NCBI GenBank assembly: GCA_900767685.1
Contig: CAAGAB010000018.1
Span: forward strand, 1-37,637
Length of the DNA stretch: 37,637 nt
Reading direction: 5' to 3'
DNA from: an uncultured Coprococcus sp.
GTDB taxonomy: Bacteria > Bacillota_A > Clostridia > Lachnospirales > Lachnospiraceae
Shown here: in pieces, positions 1 to 7,848 of the stretch
How positions within the stretch are numbered: the stretch's first letter is position 1
Layout: every line of letters starts with the position of its first letter
Position numbers and translations under genes: made by a program
The notes under the pieces: generated by a model
Database searches by the model: none
What the model saw: only the letters and a program-made list of their open reading frames with translations
What the model was told of the DNA's origin: nothing

Positions 1-611
1 AGGCACTTAAGCTCCTTCATCCATACATGCCATTTATCACAGAGGAGATCTTCTGCAATATTCAGGATGAGGAGGAGTCTATCATGATCTCCAAGTGGCC
101 TGAGTATACAGATGAGTGGAACTTCGAGGCTGACGAGGCCGCTGTCGATACGATCAAGGCAGCAGTCCGTGCCATCAGAAACCTTCGTACAGGAATGAAC
201 GTGCCACCTAGCAGAAAGGCAAAGGTGTATGTCGTATCTGCCAAGGAAGACGTGAGATATATATTCGAGTCATCAAAGAGCTTCTTTGCCACATTGGGAT
301 ATGCCAGCGAGGTGTATGTACAGGCTGACAAGACGGGAATCGATGAGAACGCTGTATCTACACTGATCCACGATGCTGCTGTATACATTCCTCTTGAGGA
401 GCTTGTGGATATTGACAAGGAGATCGAGAGACTTGAGAAGGAGGCTGCAAAGCTTGCCGGAGAGATCAAGCGAGCATCCGGAATGCTTGCCAATCCAAAG
501 TTCGTTGATAAGGCACCAGCCGCAAAGGTTGAGGAGGAGAAGGCAAAGCTTGCGAAGTACACAGAGATGTCTGAGCAGGTTGCCGAGCGTCTTGCACAGC
601 TGAAGAAGTAA
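1..611 (+). CDS. valS: Valine--tRNA ligase, C-terminal part (partial)
   Basis: This is the 3' end of a class I aminoacyl-tRNA synthetase that charges tRNA-Val in the cytoplasm; the start lies outside the window. The reading frame is open from base 3, giving ALKLLHPYMPFITEEIF, the conserved entry to the anticodon-binding domain of ValRS (HPFMPFITEELW in the family). Next comes the ISKWPEY segment, the variable AIRNLRTGMNVPPSRK region typical of ValRS, and a charged C-terminal helical arm (about the last 65 residues, rich in E, K and A) matching the ValRS coiled-coil tRNA arm. The catalytic HIGH and KMSKS motifs are upstream and not visible. A hairpin terminator follows 15 bases after the stop. 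The ValRS call is firm; the upstream part cannot be judged. Confidence 0.93.
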   Translation, partial: ALKLLHPYMPFITEEIFCNIQDEEESIMISKWPEYTDEWNFEADEAAVDTIKAAVRAIRNLRTGMNVPPSRKAKVYVVSAKEDVRYIFESSKSFFATLGYASEVYVQADKTGIDENAVSTLIHDAAVYIPLEELVDIDKEIERLEKEAAKLAGEIKRASGMLANPKFVDKAPAAKVEEEKAKLAKYTEMSEQVAERLAQLKK

Positions 612-626
612 TAAATTAAGATTGGG

Positions 627-671
627 GTCCCGACAGACGGTAGCTGCGCCTGCCGGGACTTCTTGGTTTGA
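627..671 (+). terminator. Probable terminator after valS
   Basis: The ten-base arms GTCCCGACAG (627-636) and CTGCCGGGAC (650-659) pair with one G-T wobble and are followed by a short T-rich run (TTCTTGGTTTG). The hairpin sits just after the valS stop. The T run is interrupted, so efficiency is uncertain. Confidence 0.6.
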
Positions 672-775
672 GAAATCTCAGAAGGGTTTTGTGAGCTTGT
701 TTGTGACCGGGGATATATCTGCCTCATATCATATAACATAGAGGATTTTCTATATGTATGAGGGAGGTGGTATTA

Positions 776-1084
776 GTGGGCTTTACAAGTATTCCTATTC
801 GAAATATAATTCACGAAGCCGTTGCAAGAGGCGGTATAATAGTGGATGTCAGAACACGTGAAGAATTTGCAGCAGGGCATATTCCCATGGCTATCAATGT
901 GCCGCTTGAACAGATAGAGGAAGGAGCTTATTCGCTTCCAAAGAGTAAATACCTGATCGTGTACTGCGAGAGGGGGATAAGCAGCATGAGGGCAGCCCTT
1001 GCCATGGGTGAGGATGGATACAAAGTTATCAACACCATCGGCGGTCTTGCACAGTACAAGGGACCGCTCACAAGGCAGAAATGA
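776..1084 (+). CDS. Rhodanese-like domain protein
   Basis: This is a single-domain rhodanese of about 102 residues, the usual size of stand-alone sulfurtransferases related to GlpE and PspE. The motifs are IIVDVRTREEFAAGHIPMAINVPL (split here as VDVRTREEF and GHIPMAINVPL) and the active loop YCERGISSMRAA. Cys64, counted from the GTG, is the expected persulfide-forming residue. An in-frame ATG at 758 lies upstream, but GGGAGGTGG at 762-770 would fall inside the coding sequence if that were used. The same motif is correctly spaced for the GTG at 776, so 776 is chosen. It lies between valS and a methyltransferase gene, on the same strand. A role in sulfur transfer or cyanide detoxification is a family expectation only; the substrate is unknown. 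Confidence 0.85.
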   Translation: MGFTSIPIRNIIHEAVARGGIIVDVRTREEFAAGHIPMAINVPLEQIEEGAYSLPKSKYLIVYCERGISSMRAALAMGEDGYKVINTIGGLAQYKGPLTRQK

Positions 1085-1145
1085 TAGAGTATACCTTGGG
1101 AAATTGCGAAAAATATATTTGTTATATATATGGAAAGGACGATAG

Positions 1146-2303
1146 ATGAGCAGAGTTGAACTGATCGCTCCATGTCATTTTGGACTGGAGTCTGTACTGA
1201 AGAGAGAGATACAGGATCTTGGATATGAGATAGTCCAGGTTGAGGACGGAAGGATAACATTTGCCGGAGATGAGAGTGCCATAGCCAGGGCAAATGTATT
1301 TATAAGAACGGCAGAGAGGATAATGCTCAAGTGTGGCAGCTTTAAGGCTACCACATTTGATGAGCTTTTTGAGGGAACAAAGGCGATCGCCTGGGAGAAA
1401 TACCTCACCAGAGATGCAAAATTCTGGGTGTCAAAGGCGACATCAAACAAGAGTGCGCTCTTCAGCCCGTCTGATATACAGTCCATAGTGAAGAAAGCTA
1501 TGGTCGAGAGGATGAAGAAGACATATAGAGTATCATGGTTCACAGAGGATGGAGCGAGCTATCCGGTCCGTGTGTTTATATTTAAGGATATAGTCACGAT
1601 AGCACTTGATACTTCCGGCGTATCACTCCATAAGAGGGGATACAGGAAGCTCGTGGGTAAGGCACCTATATCAGAGACTCTGGCATCTGCGCTAATAATG
1701 CTTACCCCTTGGAACAGAGACAGGATCCTTGTTGATCCGTTTTGTGGCAGTGGTACATTTCCTATAGAGGCTGCCATGATAGGAGCGCATATCGCACCGG
1801 GAATGGACAGGGAATTCACTGCCCAGGAGTGGGGAAAGGTGTGTGACAAAAAGATATGGTACAGCGCGGTGGATGAGGCACATGATCTGATCGACCACGA
1901 TGTGAAGATGAACATCCAGGGATACGATCTTGACTCGGACATGGTGAAGTGTGCCATGGAGAACGCAAAGGCTGCGGGAGTTGACCAGCACATTCATTTT
2001 CAGCAGAGGGATGTGAAAGATCTCAGGAATCCGAAAAAATATGGATTTGTCATCACAAATCCACCGTATGGAGAGAGACTTGAGGAAAAGGATGCACTTC
2101 CGGAGCTGTACAGGATAATAGGTGAGAGCTACAGGAATCTGGACGACTGGTCAATGTTCCTCATCACATCATACGCAGATGCAGAGAAATATATTGGAAG
2201 AAAGGCGGACAAGAACCGCAAGATATACAATGGTATGATAAAGTCCTATTTCTATCAGTTTATGGGACCAAAGCCACCTAAAAGAAGGAGAGAAGACAGT
2301 TGA
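1146..2303 (+). CDS. THUMP-domain class I RNA methyltransferase (RlmL/YpsC-like, COG0116)
   Basis: Likely an AdoMet-dependent guanine N2-methyltransferase acting on RNA in the cytoplasm. Residues 1 to about 160 form the ferredoxin-like plus THUMP RNA-binding region (VELIAPCHFGLESVLKRE, then IFIRTAERI-like and KRGYRK segments). The Rossmann methyltransferase half follows, with DPFCGSGTFPIEAAMIG as the AdoMet-binding motif I and the catalytic TNPPYGERL (NPPY) motif. At 385 residues it matches the single-methyltransferase Firmicutes form (YpsC type) rather than the long bifunctional E. coli RlmL. RBS GGAAAGGA precedes the ATG. The stop overlaps the TTG start of the protease gene (TTGA), implying translational coupling. 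The exact modified nucleotide cannot be read from the sequence. Confidence 0.88.
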   Translation: MSRVELIAPCHFGLESVLKREIQDLGYEIVQVEDGRITFAGDESAIARANVFIRTAERIMLKCGSFKATTFDELFEGTKAIAWEKYLTRDAKFWVSKATSNKSALFSPSDIQSIVKKAMVERMKKTYRVSWFTEDGASYPVRVFIFKDIVTIALDTSGVSLHKRGYRKLVGKAPISETLASALIMLTPWNRDRILVDPFCGSGTFPIEAAMIGAHIAPGMDREFTAQEWGKVCDKKIWYSAVDEAHDLIDHDVKMNIQGYDLDSDMVKCAMENAKAAGVDQHIHFQQRDVKDLRNPKKYGFVITNPPYGERLEEKDALPELYRIIGESYRNLDDWSMFLITSYADAEKYIGRKADKNRKIYNGMIKSYFYQFMGPKPPKRRREDS

Positions 2304-3994
2304 AAAAGCTGGTTTATATAGTTCTTATATGTGCTATTGGAATTCTGGCATATTATGGGATGCAGAATCCGATTGGAAGATTTGAAAAGAATGAAGAAGA
2401 ACAGCATGCCGCTCAGGTTTTGTCGGGCAAGCTTGCAGAAAACTACAATTCAGAGGGGCTGAAACTCAAGATAAATGGCAGTGATGTTGAGGATGAGCAG
2501 TATATGCCATATATCGGCCCTGATCTCCATGTCATGCTGCCGGTGAAAACTTTGAAGGATAAGCTGGGGTGTACGGTTGACGAGTATGAGAATGGAAGTG
2601 TGATCATAAAGAGAAATGACCACGTGGTCAAAATCGTACCGGGATCTCCGGAAGCCAGTTTTGACGGTGAGAAAGTGGCTTTGCAGACACTCCCGGTGAA
2701 AAGCAATGATGTGTTGTATCTTCCTATAGAGTATATAAGTGATGCCATTGACTACACCTGTGAATATACTTATTCATCCGGGCAGATATCACTTCAGAAG
2801 AAGGGTGAGGATGTAACACTTCCGGCATCGTATGATATGCGAAAGGAAGGCCATGTGACAGAAGTCAGGGATCAGGGTGATTCCGGAACCTGTTGGGCAT
2901 TTGCATCTCTGGCGGCGCTGGAGACAACGCTCATGCCGGATGAGAATCTTCAGTTCTCGGTTGACAACATGACCAAGAACAATGGATTTGGAATAGAGCA
3001 GTTCGAGGGCGGACAGTACAGGATGAGTATAGCCTACCTTGCATCATGGAAGGGACCGGTGCTTGAGAAGGATGATCCGTATGGTGACGACGAGACCAAT
3101 TCAAAACTCAAAGCAGTGAAGCACCTTCAGGAAGCAGAGATAATTGAGGACAAGGATCTGGAGGCGGTCAAGGAAGCTGTATATAAAAAGGGCGGAGTTG
3201 AGACAGCCATATACAGTGACATGGTGGACGCTGAAAGTGATTCTGAATATTACAATAGAGATCACAGCTCATACTATTATGACGGCACGGAGGGAATCAA
3301 CCACGATGTGGTCATAGTCGGATGGGATGACAATTACAGCAGAAGCAACTTTAACAAGAAGCCGGAGAAGGACGGTGCATTTATCTGCAAGAACAGCTGG
3401 GGCACTGACTTTGGCGATGATGGATATTTCTATATATCATATTATGATGCGCACATATGCGAGACAAGTGTTGTGTACACAAAGCTGGAGCCGGCGGATA
3501 ATTACGACAAGATATATCAGGCGGACAAGCTTGGCTGGGTCGGTGTGCTGGGATTTGACAATGAGGAGGCTTACTTTGCAAATGTTTACACGGCGGGCAA
3601 GAACGAGGAGCTTGCTGCTGTGTCATTCTATGCAACGGGTGCAAAGACCACATATGACGTGTATGTCGTGACGGATTTTCAGGATGAGGACAGTCTGGCT
3701 GATCGAAAGCTTGTGGCATCAGGCGAAGTCGAGTATGCAGGTTATTATACTGTGGATCTGGAGCAGGCGGAGAAGCTTGCTGATGGAAAGAAATTTGCAG
3801 TTGTGGTTCATATAACTACGCCGGATACGAAATATCCGATAGCCATAGAGTACGATGCGGATTCACTGACGGACAGTTTCGACATAAAAGACGGTGAGGG
3901 TTATCTGAGCCTGTACGGCAAGCAGTGGTACAGTGCGGAGAAGGATAGGAAATGTAATGTGTGCCTGAAGGCATTTACGAAGTCGACAGAGTAG
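2300..3994 (+). CDS. Exported papain-family (C1) cysteine protease with N-terminal copper-amine-oxidase-like domain
   Basis: A 564-residue extracytoplasmic protease. Residues 1-22 are a hydrophobic signal anchor or signal peptide. Residues about 55-165 resemble the copper amine oxidase N-terminal-like fold seen in Clostridia surface proteins (MLPVKTLKDKLGC, then LPIEYISDAI). The papain domain follows: VRDQGDSGTCWAFAS gives oxyanion Gln192 and nucleophile Cys198, GINHDVVIVGWDD gives His335, and CKNSWGTDFGDDGYFYISY gives Asn365, so the catalytic set is complete. The last ~150 residues look like the lectin-like domain that follows C1 proteases in Firmicutes (YDKIYQADKLGWVGVLGF, then AVSFYATGAKTTYDVYVV). 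No separate propeptide cleavage site or LPXTG motif is visible. The start is TTG with AAGGAG upstream at 2283-2288. Substrate is unknown; cell-wall or host-protein processing is only a guess. Confidence 0.85.
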   Translation: MKKLVYIVLICAIGILAYYGMQNPIGRFEKNEEEQHAAQVLSGKLAENYNSEGLKLKINGSDVEDEQYMPYIGPDLHVMLPVKTLKDKLGCTVDEYENGSVIIKRNDHVVKIVPGSPEASFDGEKVALQTLPVKSNDVLYLPIEYISDAIDYTCEYTYSSGQISLQKKGEDVTLPASYDMRKEGHVTEVRDQGDSGTCWAFASLAALETTLMPDENLQFSVDNMTKNNGFGIEQFEGGQYRMSIAYLASWKGPVLEKDDPYGDDETNSKLKAVKHLQEAEIIEDKDLEAVKEAVYKKGGVETAIYSDMVDAESDSEYYNRDHSSYYYDGTEGINHDVVIVGWDDNYSRSNFNKKPEKDGAFICKNSWGTDFGDDGYFYISYYDAHICETSVVYTKLEPADNYDKIYQADKLGWVGVLGFDNEEAYFANVYTAGKNEELAAVSFYATGAKTTYDVYVVTDFQDEDSLADRKLVASGEVEYAGYYTVDLEQAEKLADGKKFAVVVHITTPDTKYPIAIEYDADSLTDSFDIKDGEGYLSLYGKQWYSAEKDRKCNVCLKAFTKSTE

Positions 3995-4073
3995 AATGTA
4001 AGACAAGTATTGATGCAGATTTATAGAATTGAAAAATATTAATAAAGTTGACAAAAAAGAGACAGGGGCTGAA

Positions 4074-4102
4074 CGTGGATAAAACAATGTATTTGTGGAT
4101 AA
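4074..4102. promoter_or_regulatory. Two DnaA-box-like 9-mers upstream of rdgB
   Basis: CGTGGATAA (4074-4082) and TGTGGATAA (4094-4102) are the complements of TTATCCACG and TTATCCACA; the second is an exact strong DnaA box. They lie 20 bases apart in the AT-rich gap of 162 bases before rdgB. Two boxes are too few for an origin. They could mark DnaA-dependent regulation or be chance. Confidence 0.35.
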
Positions 4103-4156
4103 CATTTTAAAATTCGCGGAAAACTTTTCAGTCTTAGAGGGAAAGGAGTCGTATAT

Positions 4157-4759
4157 ATGGATAAGCTTATATTTGCAACCGGCAATGAGGGTAAGATGAA
4201 GGAAGTCCGCATGATACTTGCGGATCTTGGTTATGAGATACAGTCCATGAAGGAGGCTGGGATCAATGTTGATATAGTCGAGGATGGAAAGACATTTGAG
4301 GAGAATGCCCTTATCAAGGCGAGGGCGATCAGCAAGGAGACTGGATGTCTGGTGCTTGCCGATGATTCAGGCCTGGAGGTCGACTACATGGACAAGGCAC
4401 CTGGCATATACAGCGCGAGATTCCTCGGCGAGGACACATCATACAGGATAAAGAACCAGTACATAATAGACAAGCTGGCCGGGGTTCCGGATCCTGAGAG
4501 GACAGCAAGATTCGTGTGCGCCATAGCAGCGGTGTTCCCGGATGGAAGTGAGTATACGACACGCGGAACCATAGAGGGAATCATCGGCTACGAGGAGCGC
4601 GGCGAGAACGGATTTGGCTATGATCCGATATTCTTCCTGCCTGAAAAGGGCAAGACCACGGCGGAGCTTGACCCGGAGGAGAAGAACGAGATAAGCCACC
4701 GCGGAAATGCACTCAGACTGATGAAGGACGTCATCAGAAAGCATAGGGAGAGCAGGTAA
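4157..4759 (+). CDS. rdgB: XTP/dITP diphosphatase (RdgB/HAM1 family)
   Basis: A cytoplasmic nucleotide-pool sanitiser that hydrolyses non-canonical purine triphosphates (XTP, dITP, ITP) to the monophosphate and pyrophosphate, keeping them out of DNA and RNA. The 200-residue length is normal for the family. The N-terminus IFATGNEGKMKEVR matches the substrate-binding TxNxxK motif. LADDSGLEVDYMDKAPGIYSAR carries the conserved metal-binding DDSGL and the GxYSAR segment; GENGFGYDPIF and EKNEISHRGNAL complete the signature set. AAAGGAG lies upstream of the ATG. A YfcE-like phosphoesterase follows 61 bases downstream, the common Firmicutes pairing of rdgB with a metallophosphoesterase gene, suggesting one transcript. 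Confidence 0.95.
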   Translation: MDKLIFATGNEGKMKEVRMILADLGYEIQSMKEAGINVDIVEDGKTFEENALIKARAISKETGCLVLADDSGLEVDYMDKAPGIYSARFLGEDTSYRIKNQYIIDKLAGVPDPERTARFVCAIAAVFPDGSEYTTRGTIEGIIGYEERGENGFGYDPIFFLPEKGKTTAELDPEEKNEISHRGNALRLMKDVIRKHRESR

Positions 4760-4820
4760 TAATCAGTAATAAATCAGTTAATGATCAGTGGGATCGATGG
4801 ATTCTCGTTAGGAGGAATAG

Positions 4821-5357
4821 ATGAAAGTACTGATAATAAGTGACACTCATGGCAAGAGCAGCTGCATACAACAGATACATGACATAGTCGGCGATGTGGA
4901 CATGCTGATACACCTCGGTGATGTGGAGGGAGACGAAAAGCTGATACATGATCTTTTCAAATGCGAGATCCACATGGTGAGGGGAAACTGCGATTACAAC
5001 GCGGAACTCCCGATCTATGATGAGTTCAACATCGGGGACAAGAGGGCATTTATAACCCATGGACACAGGTACAGTGTGAACAGCGGAATCTCTTATCTGG
5101 AGGAACTTATCGACACGGAAGGATATGACTTCGTGATGTATGGACATACCCATAGGCGGGATCTGACGACTTATAAGAATTCATATATCGTGAATCCGGG
5201 AAGTCTGGCTCTTCCAAGGGATAACAGAGTAGGAACGTATATGCTGCTTGACTTTGACCAGCATGGAACGCCTTTCTTTGCGCAGAATGAGCTGTCGAAT
5301 ATTGATACACCGGAGGAGAAGAAGAGAAAGAGTTTTTTGGAAGATTTGTGGGGATAG
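4821..5357 (+). CDS. YfcE/MJ0936-family metallophosphoesterase
   Basis: A small (178-residue) calcineurin-like phosphodiesterase with all metal-site motifs: SDTHGK (motif I, D-x-H), HLGDVEGD (GD), VRGNCD (GNCD, GN[HD] class), THGH and YGHTHRRD. Family members hydrolyse phosphodiester model substrates with Mn or similar metals; the physiological substrate is generally unknown. It lies 61 bases after rdgB, and AGGAGG-like AGGAGGAATAG precedes the ATG. About 40 bases after its stop is a single copy of the GGTACC-centred palindromic repeat, which may end or stabilise the transcript before rlmD. Confidence 0.9.
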   Translation: MKVLIISDTHGKSSCIQQIHDIVGDVDMLIHLGDVEGDEKLIHDLFKCEIHMVRGNCDYNAELPIYDEFNIGDKRAFITHGHRYSVNSGISYLEELIDTEGYDFVMYGHTHRRDLTTYKNSYIVNPGSLALPRDNRVGTYMLLDFDQHGTPFFAQNELSNIDTPEEKKRKSFLEDLWG

Positions 5358-5396
5358 GAAACGTTATTGATAAACAGAAGGGGCATTACCATGTAT

Positions 5397-5418
5397 GGGG
5401 ACAGGTACCTCCGTCCCC
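5397..5418 (+). repeat. Dispersed GGTACC-centred palindromic repeat, single copy
   Basis: A 22-base quasi-palindrome: arm GGGGAC, core AGGTACCTCC, arm GTCCCC. It is identical to copies at 14072, 14136 and 24186, and to the reverse complement at 16087 and 16151. It lies between the phosphoesterase and rlmD. No second copy is found 64 bases away, unlike the paired copies. Confidence 0.9.
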
Positions 5419-5456
5419 ACGAGATTAACGAATAAGATGATGGCAGGTAAAATGAT

Positions 5457-6830
5457 ATGAAGAAGCACGATATAGTTGAAGGTGTGATAGATACATATGA
5501 GTTCCCGAACAAGGGAAGTTTTCATATGGATGACAGAAAAGTTACAGTGAAGGGCGCGGTAAAGGGGCAGAAGGTGAGCTGCCGTATAACGAAGCTGAAG
5601 AAGGGAAAGGCGGACGGAAGGCTCCTTGAGGTCCTTGAGAAATCTGAGTTAGAGAATGCTTCGCCGGTTTGTTCGCATTTTGGTATGTGCGGTGGCTGCA
5701 GCTACCAGACGCTCAGCTATGAGAACCAGCTGAAGGTGAAGGAGGAGCTTGTCAAAGGGCTCCTTGACGGTGTGATCGATGGTGAGGCTCATCCTTATGA
5801 GTGGCAGGGGATAATTGCATCTCCTGTGACAAAGGGCTACAGAAATAAGATGGAGTATTCATTTGGCGATGAGTACAAGGACGGTCCGCTGGCGCTGGGA
5901 CTTCACAAGAAGAACAGCACGTACGACATCGTTCAGATGGACGACTGCTATATAGTAAATGACGACCTGAACAAGATCGTGAAGTACACTGTCCAGTTCT
6001 GTAAGGAAGCAGATCTTCCGTATTATAAGAAGATGCAGCACACGGGACTTCTCAGGCATCTTGTGATTAGACGTTCGGCGACAAATGGCGACCTGTTGGT
6101 GAATCTCGTGACGACAACCCAGAATCTGGAGGCTCTGGACCTTGACGCGTATGTGAATGGGTTACTGGAGCTGCCGCTTGAGGGCAAGATCGCGGGAATC
6201 CTCCACACAGAAAATGACTCCATGGCAGATGCGGTCATAAGTGACAGGACAAATCTGCTCTACGGAACAGAGTATATATACGAGACAGTTCTCGGTCTTC
6301 AGTTCAAGATATCGCCGTTCTCATTCTTCCAGACAAATACCAAGAGTGCGGAGAGACTCTATGACAAGGCGCGTTCCTATGTGGGTGACACAAAGGATGC
6401 AGTCATATTCGATCTCTACAGTGGAACCGGAACGATAGCACAGCTCCTTGCACCAGTCGCAAAGAAGGTGATAGGAGTGGAGATCGTGGAGGAGGCCGTT
6501 GAGGCAGCTCGTGTAAATGCTGAACTCAATGGTCTTGATAACTGCGAGTTCATCGCAGGGGATGTCCTTAAGGTCATAGATGAGATCGAAGAAAAGCCGG
6601 ACTTCATAGTCCTTGATCCGCCAAGGGATGGAATCAATCCAAAGGCTCTTACGAAGATCATCAACTATGGAGTGAATGAACTTGTGTACATTAGCTGCAA
6701 ACCGACTTCGCTTGCAAGGGATCTGGTGACACTTCAGGAGAATGGATATTATGTGACTAAGGCATGCGCTGTCGATCAGTTCCCGGGGACGGTGCATGTG
6801 GAGACAATCGTGAAAATGCAGAGGATATAG
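5457..6830 (+). CDS. rlmD: 23S rRNA (uracil-5-)-methyltransferase, RlmD/RlmCD type
   Basis: An AdoMet-dependent m5U methyltransferase of the RumA/TrmA family acting on 23S rRNA. Residues 1 to about 58 form a TRAM RNA-binding domain. CSHFGMCGGCSYQTL supplies Cys72, Cys78 and Cys81, and Cys164 in MDDCYIVND is the likely fourth ligand of the 4Fe-4S cluster. The catalytic half has the AdoMet motif FDLYSGTGTIAQLLAP, the LDPPRDGI motif and the nucleophile Cys414 in YISCKPTSLARDL, with a C-terminal HVETIVKMQR end. The 457-residue length is standard. In Firmicutes one enzyme of this group may methylate both U747 and U1939; which applies here cannot be told from the sequence. It is preceded by a palindromic repeat and followed by a promoter for the next gene. 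Confidence 0.93.
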   Translation: MKKHDIVEGVIDTYEFPNKGSFHMDDRKVTVKGAVKGQKVSCRITKLKKGKADGRLLEVLEKSELENASPVCSHFGMCGGCSYQTLSYENQLKVKEELVKGLLDGVIDGEAHPYEWQGIIASPVTKGYRNKMEYSFGDEYKDGPLALGLHKKNSTYDIVQMDDCYIVNDDLNKIVKYTVQFCKEADLPYYKKMQHTGLLRHLVIRRSATNGDLLVNLVTTTQNLEALDLDAYVNGLLELPLEGKIAGILHTENDSMADAVISDRTNLLYGTEYIYETVLGLQFKISPFSFFQTNTKSAERLYDKARSYVGDTKDAVIFDLYSGTGTIAQLLAPVAKKVIGVEIVEEAVEAARVNAELNGLDNCEFIAGDVLKVIDEIEEKPDFIVLDPPRDGINPKALTKIINYGVNELVYISCKPTSLARDLVTLQENGYYVTKACAVDQFPGTVHVETIVKMQRI

Positions 6831-6860
6831 TGTTTCAATGATAACTTATTGACTTTTATA

Positions 6861-6888
6861 TTGACATCGCATAAACTGTGTTTATACG
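6861..6888 (+). promoter_or_regulatory. Likely sigma-A promoter for the small membrane protein
   Basis: TTGACA at 6861-6866 is spaced 16 bases from TATACG at 6883-6888. It is followed by a 5' leader of about 40 bases and the ATG at 6933 with GGGGG as a possible RBS. Confidence 0.5.
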
Positions 6889-6932
6889 TCTAAGGGAGAA
6901 AGACTAAATAAGTACATAGGGGGAATTTTATT

Positions 6933-7295
6933 ATGGCGTACGGGGACAGTTCAGGTTTTATCATCATATCTTTATCAATCATACTTATAATTTTCAGTTG
7001 TATATGCTGGTATAAGATCTTTGAAAAAATGGGAATAGAAGGCTGGAAGGCATTTATTCCCGTGTACGATGTTTACTTAATGTGTGAATATTTGATCGGG
7101 GCACACAAAGGATGGATGTGTGTTCTTACATTTATTCCGATAGTTGGAACTATATTTACTTTGTATTTATACTTCAAACTGTGCCAGAGCTTTGGCTACG
7201 GTTTGATGTTCCTGATAGGTTTCCTGGTGTTAAACCCGATTTTTATAGGTGTTTTAGGCCTTGGAGATTGTTATTACTCTGATATGACAGATTAA
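6933..7295 (+). CDS. Small integral membrane protein, DUF5684-like
   Basis: A 120-residue protein with three to four hydrophobic segments. The first is at residues about 8-28, followed by the amphipathic motif EKMGIEGWKAFIPVYDVYLM. This matches the GWKAFIPFYN-type signature of DUF5684 proteins, small Firmicutes membrane proteins often annotated as signal-peptidase-associated without firm evidence. Two further segments span residues about 65-80 and 88-112. It carries no catalytic motif that I can see. It has its own promoter (6861-6888) and a strong terminator, so it is monocistronic. Function is unknown; a membrane-associated structural role is possible. Confidence 0.7.
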   Translation: MAYGDSSGFIIISLSIILIIFSCICWYKIFEKMGIEGWKAFIPVYDVYLMCEYLIGAHKGWMCVLTFIPIVGTIFTLYLYFKLCQSFGYGLMFLIGFLVLNPIFIGVLGLGDCYYSDMTD

Positions 7296-7325
7296 TAAAA
7301 CAATGAATATAGTATAACGTCAAAA

Positions 7326-7366
7326 ATCCGGCAGGTGAACAAGTAGTTTACCTGCTGGATTTTTTG
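7326..7366 (+). terminator. Rho-independent terminator after the DUF5684-like gene
   Basis: The 11-base arms ATCCGGCAGGT (7326-7336) and ACCTGCTGGAT (7350-7360) pair with one wobble, with a 13-base loop, and are followed by TTTTTTG. Confidence 0.9.
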
Positions 7367-7602
7367 TACACATAGTATATGTTACTTAATTTTATAAATA
7401 TTGTTAAAAAAATGATACAACATGACAAAATCAAAATGACTAAAGAGAATCAGATGTTTATAATACAGACAAAATGATAATGACATGGGCGGAGGATGTA
7501 GTAATGGAAGCATGTCCTGTTTTAATTCCCCAAAGGCCCCCACTGCCTGTTTGATGCAGAATTCCAGAAGGGTGTTGATTCCATCAAAGCAGGAACGGTA
7601 AG
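7367..7602. other. Gene-poor stretch before the ATPase remnant
   Basis: No open frame with a convincing start or family match was found on either strand here. Translated pieces next to 7603 are broken by stops in all plus-strand frames, consistent with decay of whatever preceded the ATPase C-terminus. A minus-strand open frame of 92 codons (7382-7660) has no recognisable motif and is not called. Confidence 0.5.
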
Positions 7603-7797
7603 ATGATAAGCCTGCAAGTTTTAGACGATATAGACACAAAAGAACGCGAAACTCGTGCATTTGCCAAATTAAACAATTTTATTCCCGGTTCCAAATGCAT
7701 CATTATCATCAACAGTGAAGAGACAAATCTTGAATATGACGGTATAGATATAGAGGTCATACCAATCTGGAAATGGCTTCTCATGGCGGATCTGTAA
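7603..7797 (+). pseudogene. C-terminal remnant of a DUF4143-type AAA ATPase
   Basis: Sixty-four codons read SLQVLDDIDTKERETRAFAKL, then CIIIINSEETNLEYDGIDIEVIPIWKWLL. This is the characteristic tail of DUF4143-containing ATPases (family pattern: IQVxxxLxDExTxxREIxAL, then xGIxVIPIxxWLL). Walker A, Walker B and the DUF4143 core are absent, and the upstream sequence has stops in all three frames, so this is a decayed remnant. Such ATPases are common accessory genes of Clostridia and are often found as fragments. It lies immediately before the AT-rich Syd/SUKH-like gene, marking this as a turnover region. The family call rests on remembered consensus, hence the moderate confidence. Confidence 0.55.
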
Positions 7798-7848
7798 CAC
7801 CTGACACCTTTTACTGTTACAAGATTTATTAAATTGAGGTATGTAGAC

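Noticed and set aside
62..739. Minus-strand open frame (225 codons) opposite valS
   Set aside because: Ser/Ala-rich antisense translation of the valS coiled-coil region, with no supporting start or motif.
4074..4102. Replication origin suggested by DnaA-like boxes
   Set aside because: Only two boxes, no dnaA or dnaN neighbour and no box cluster; kept only as a possible regulatory site.
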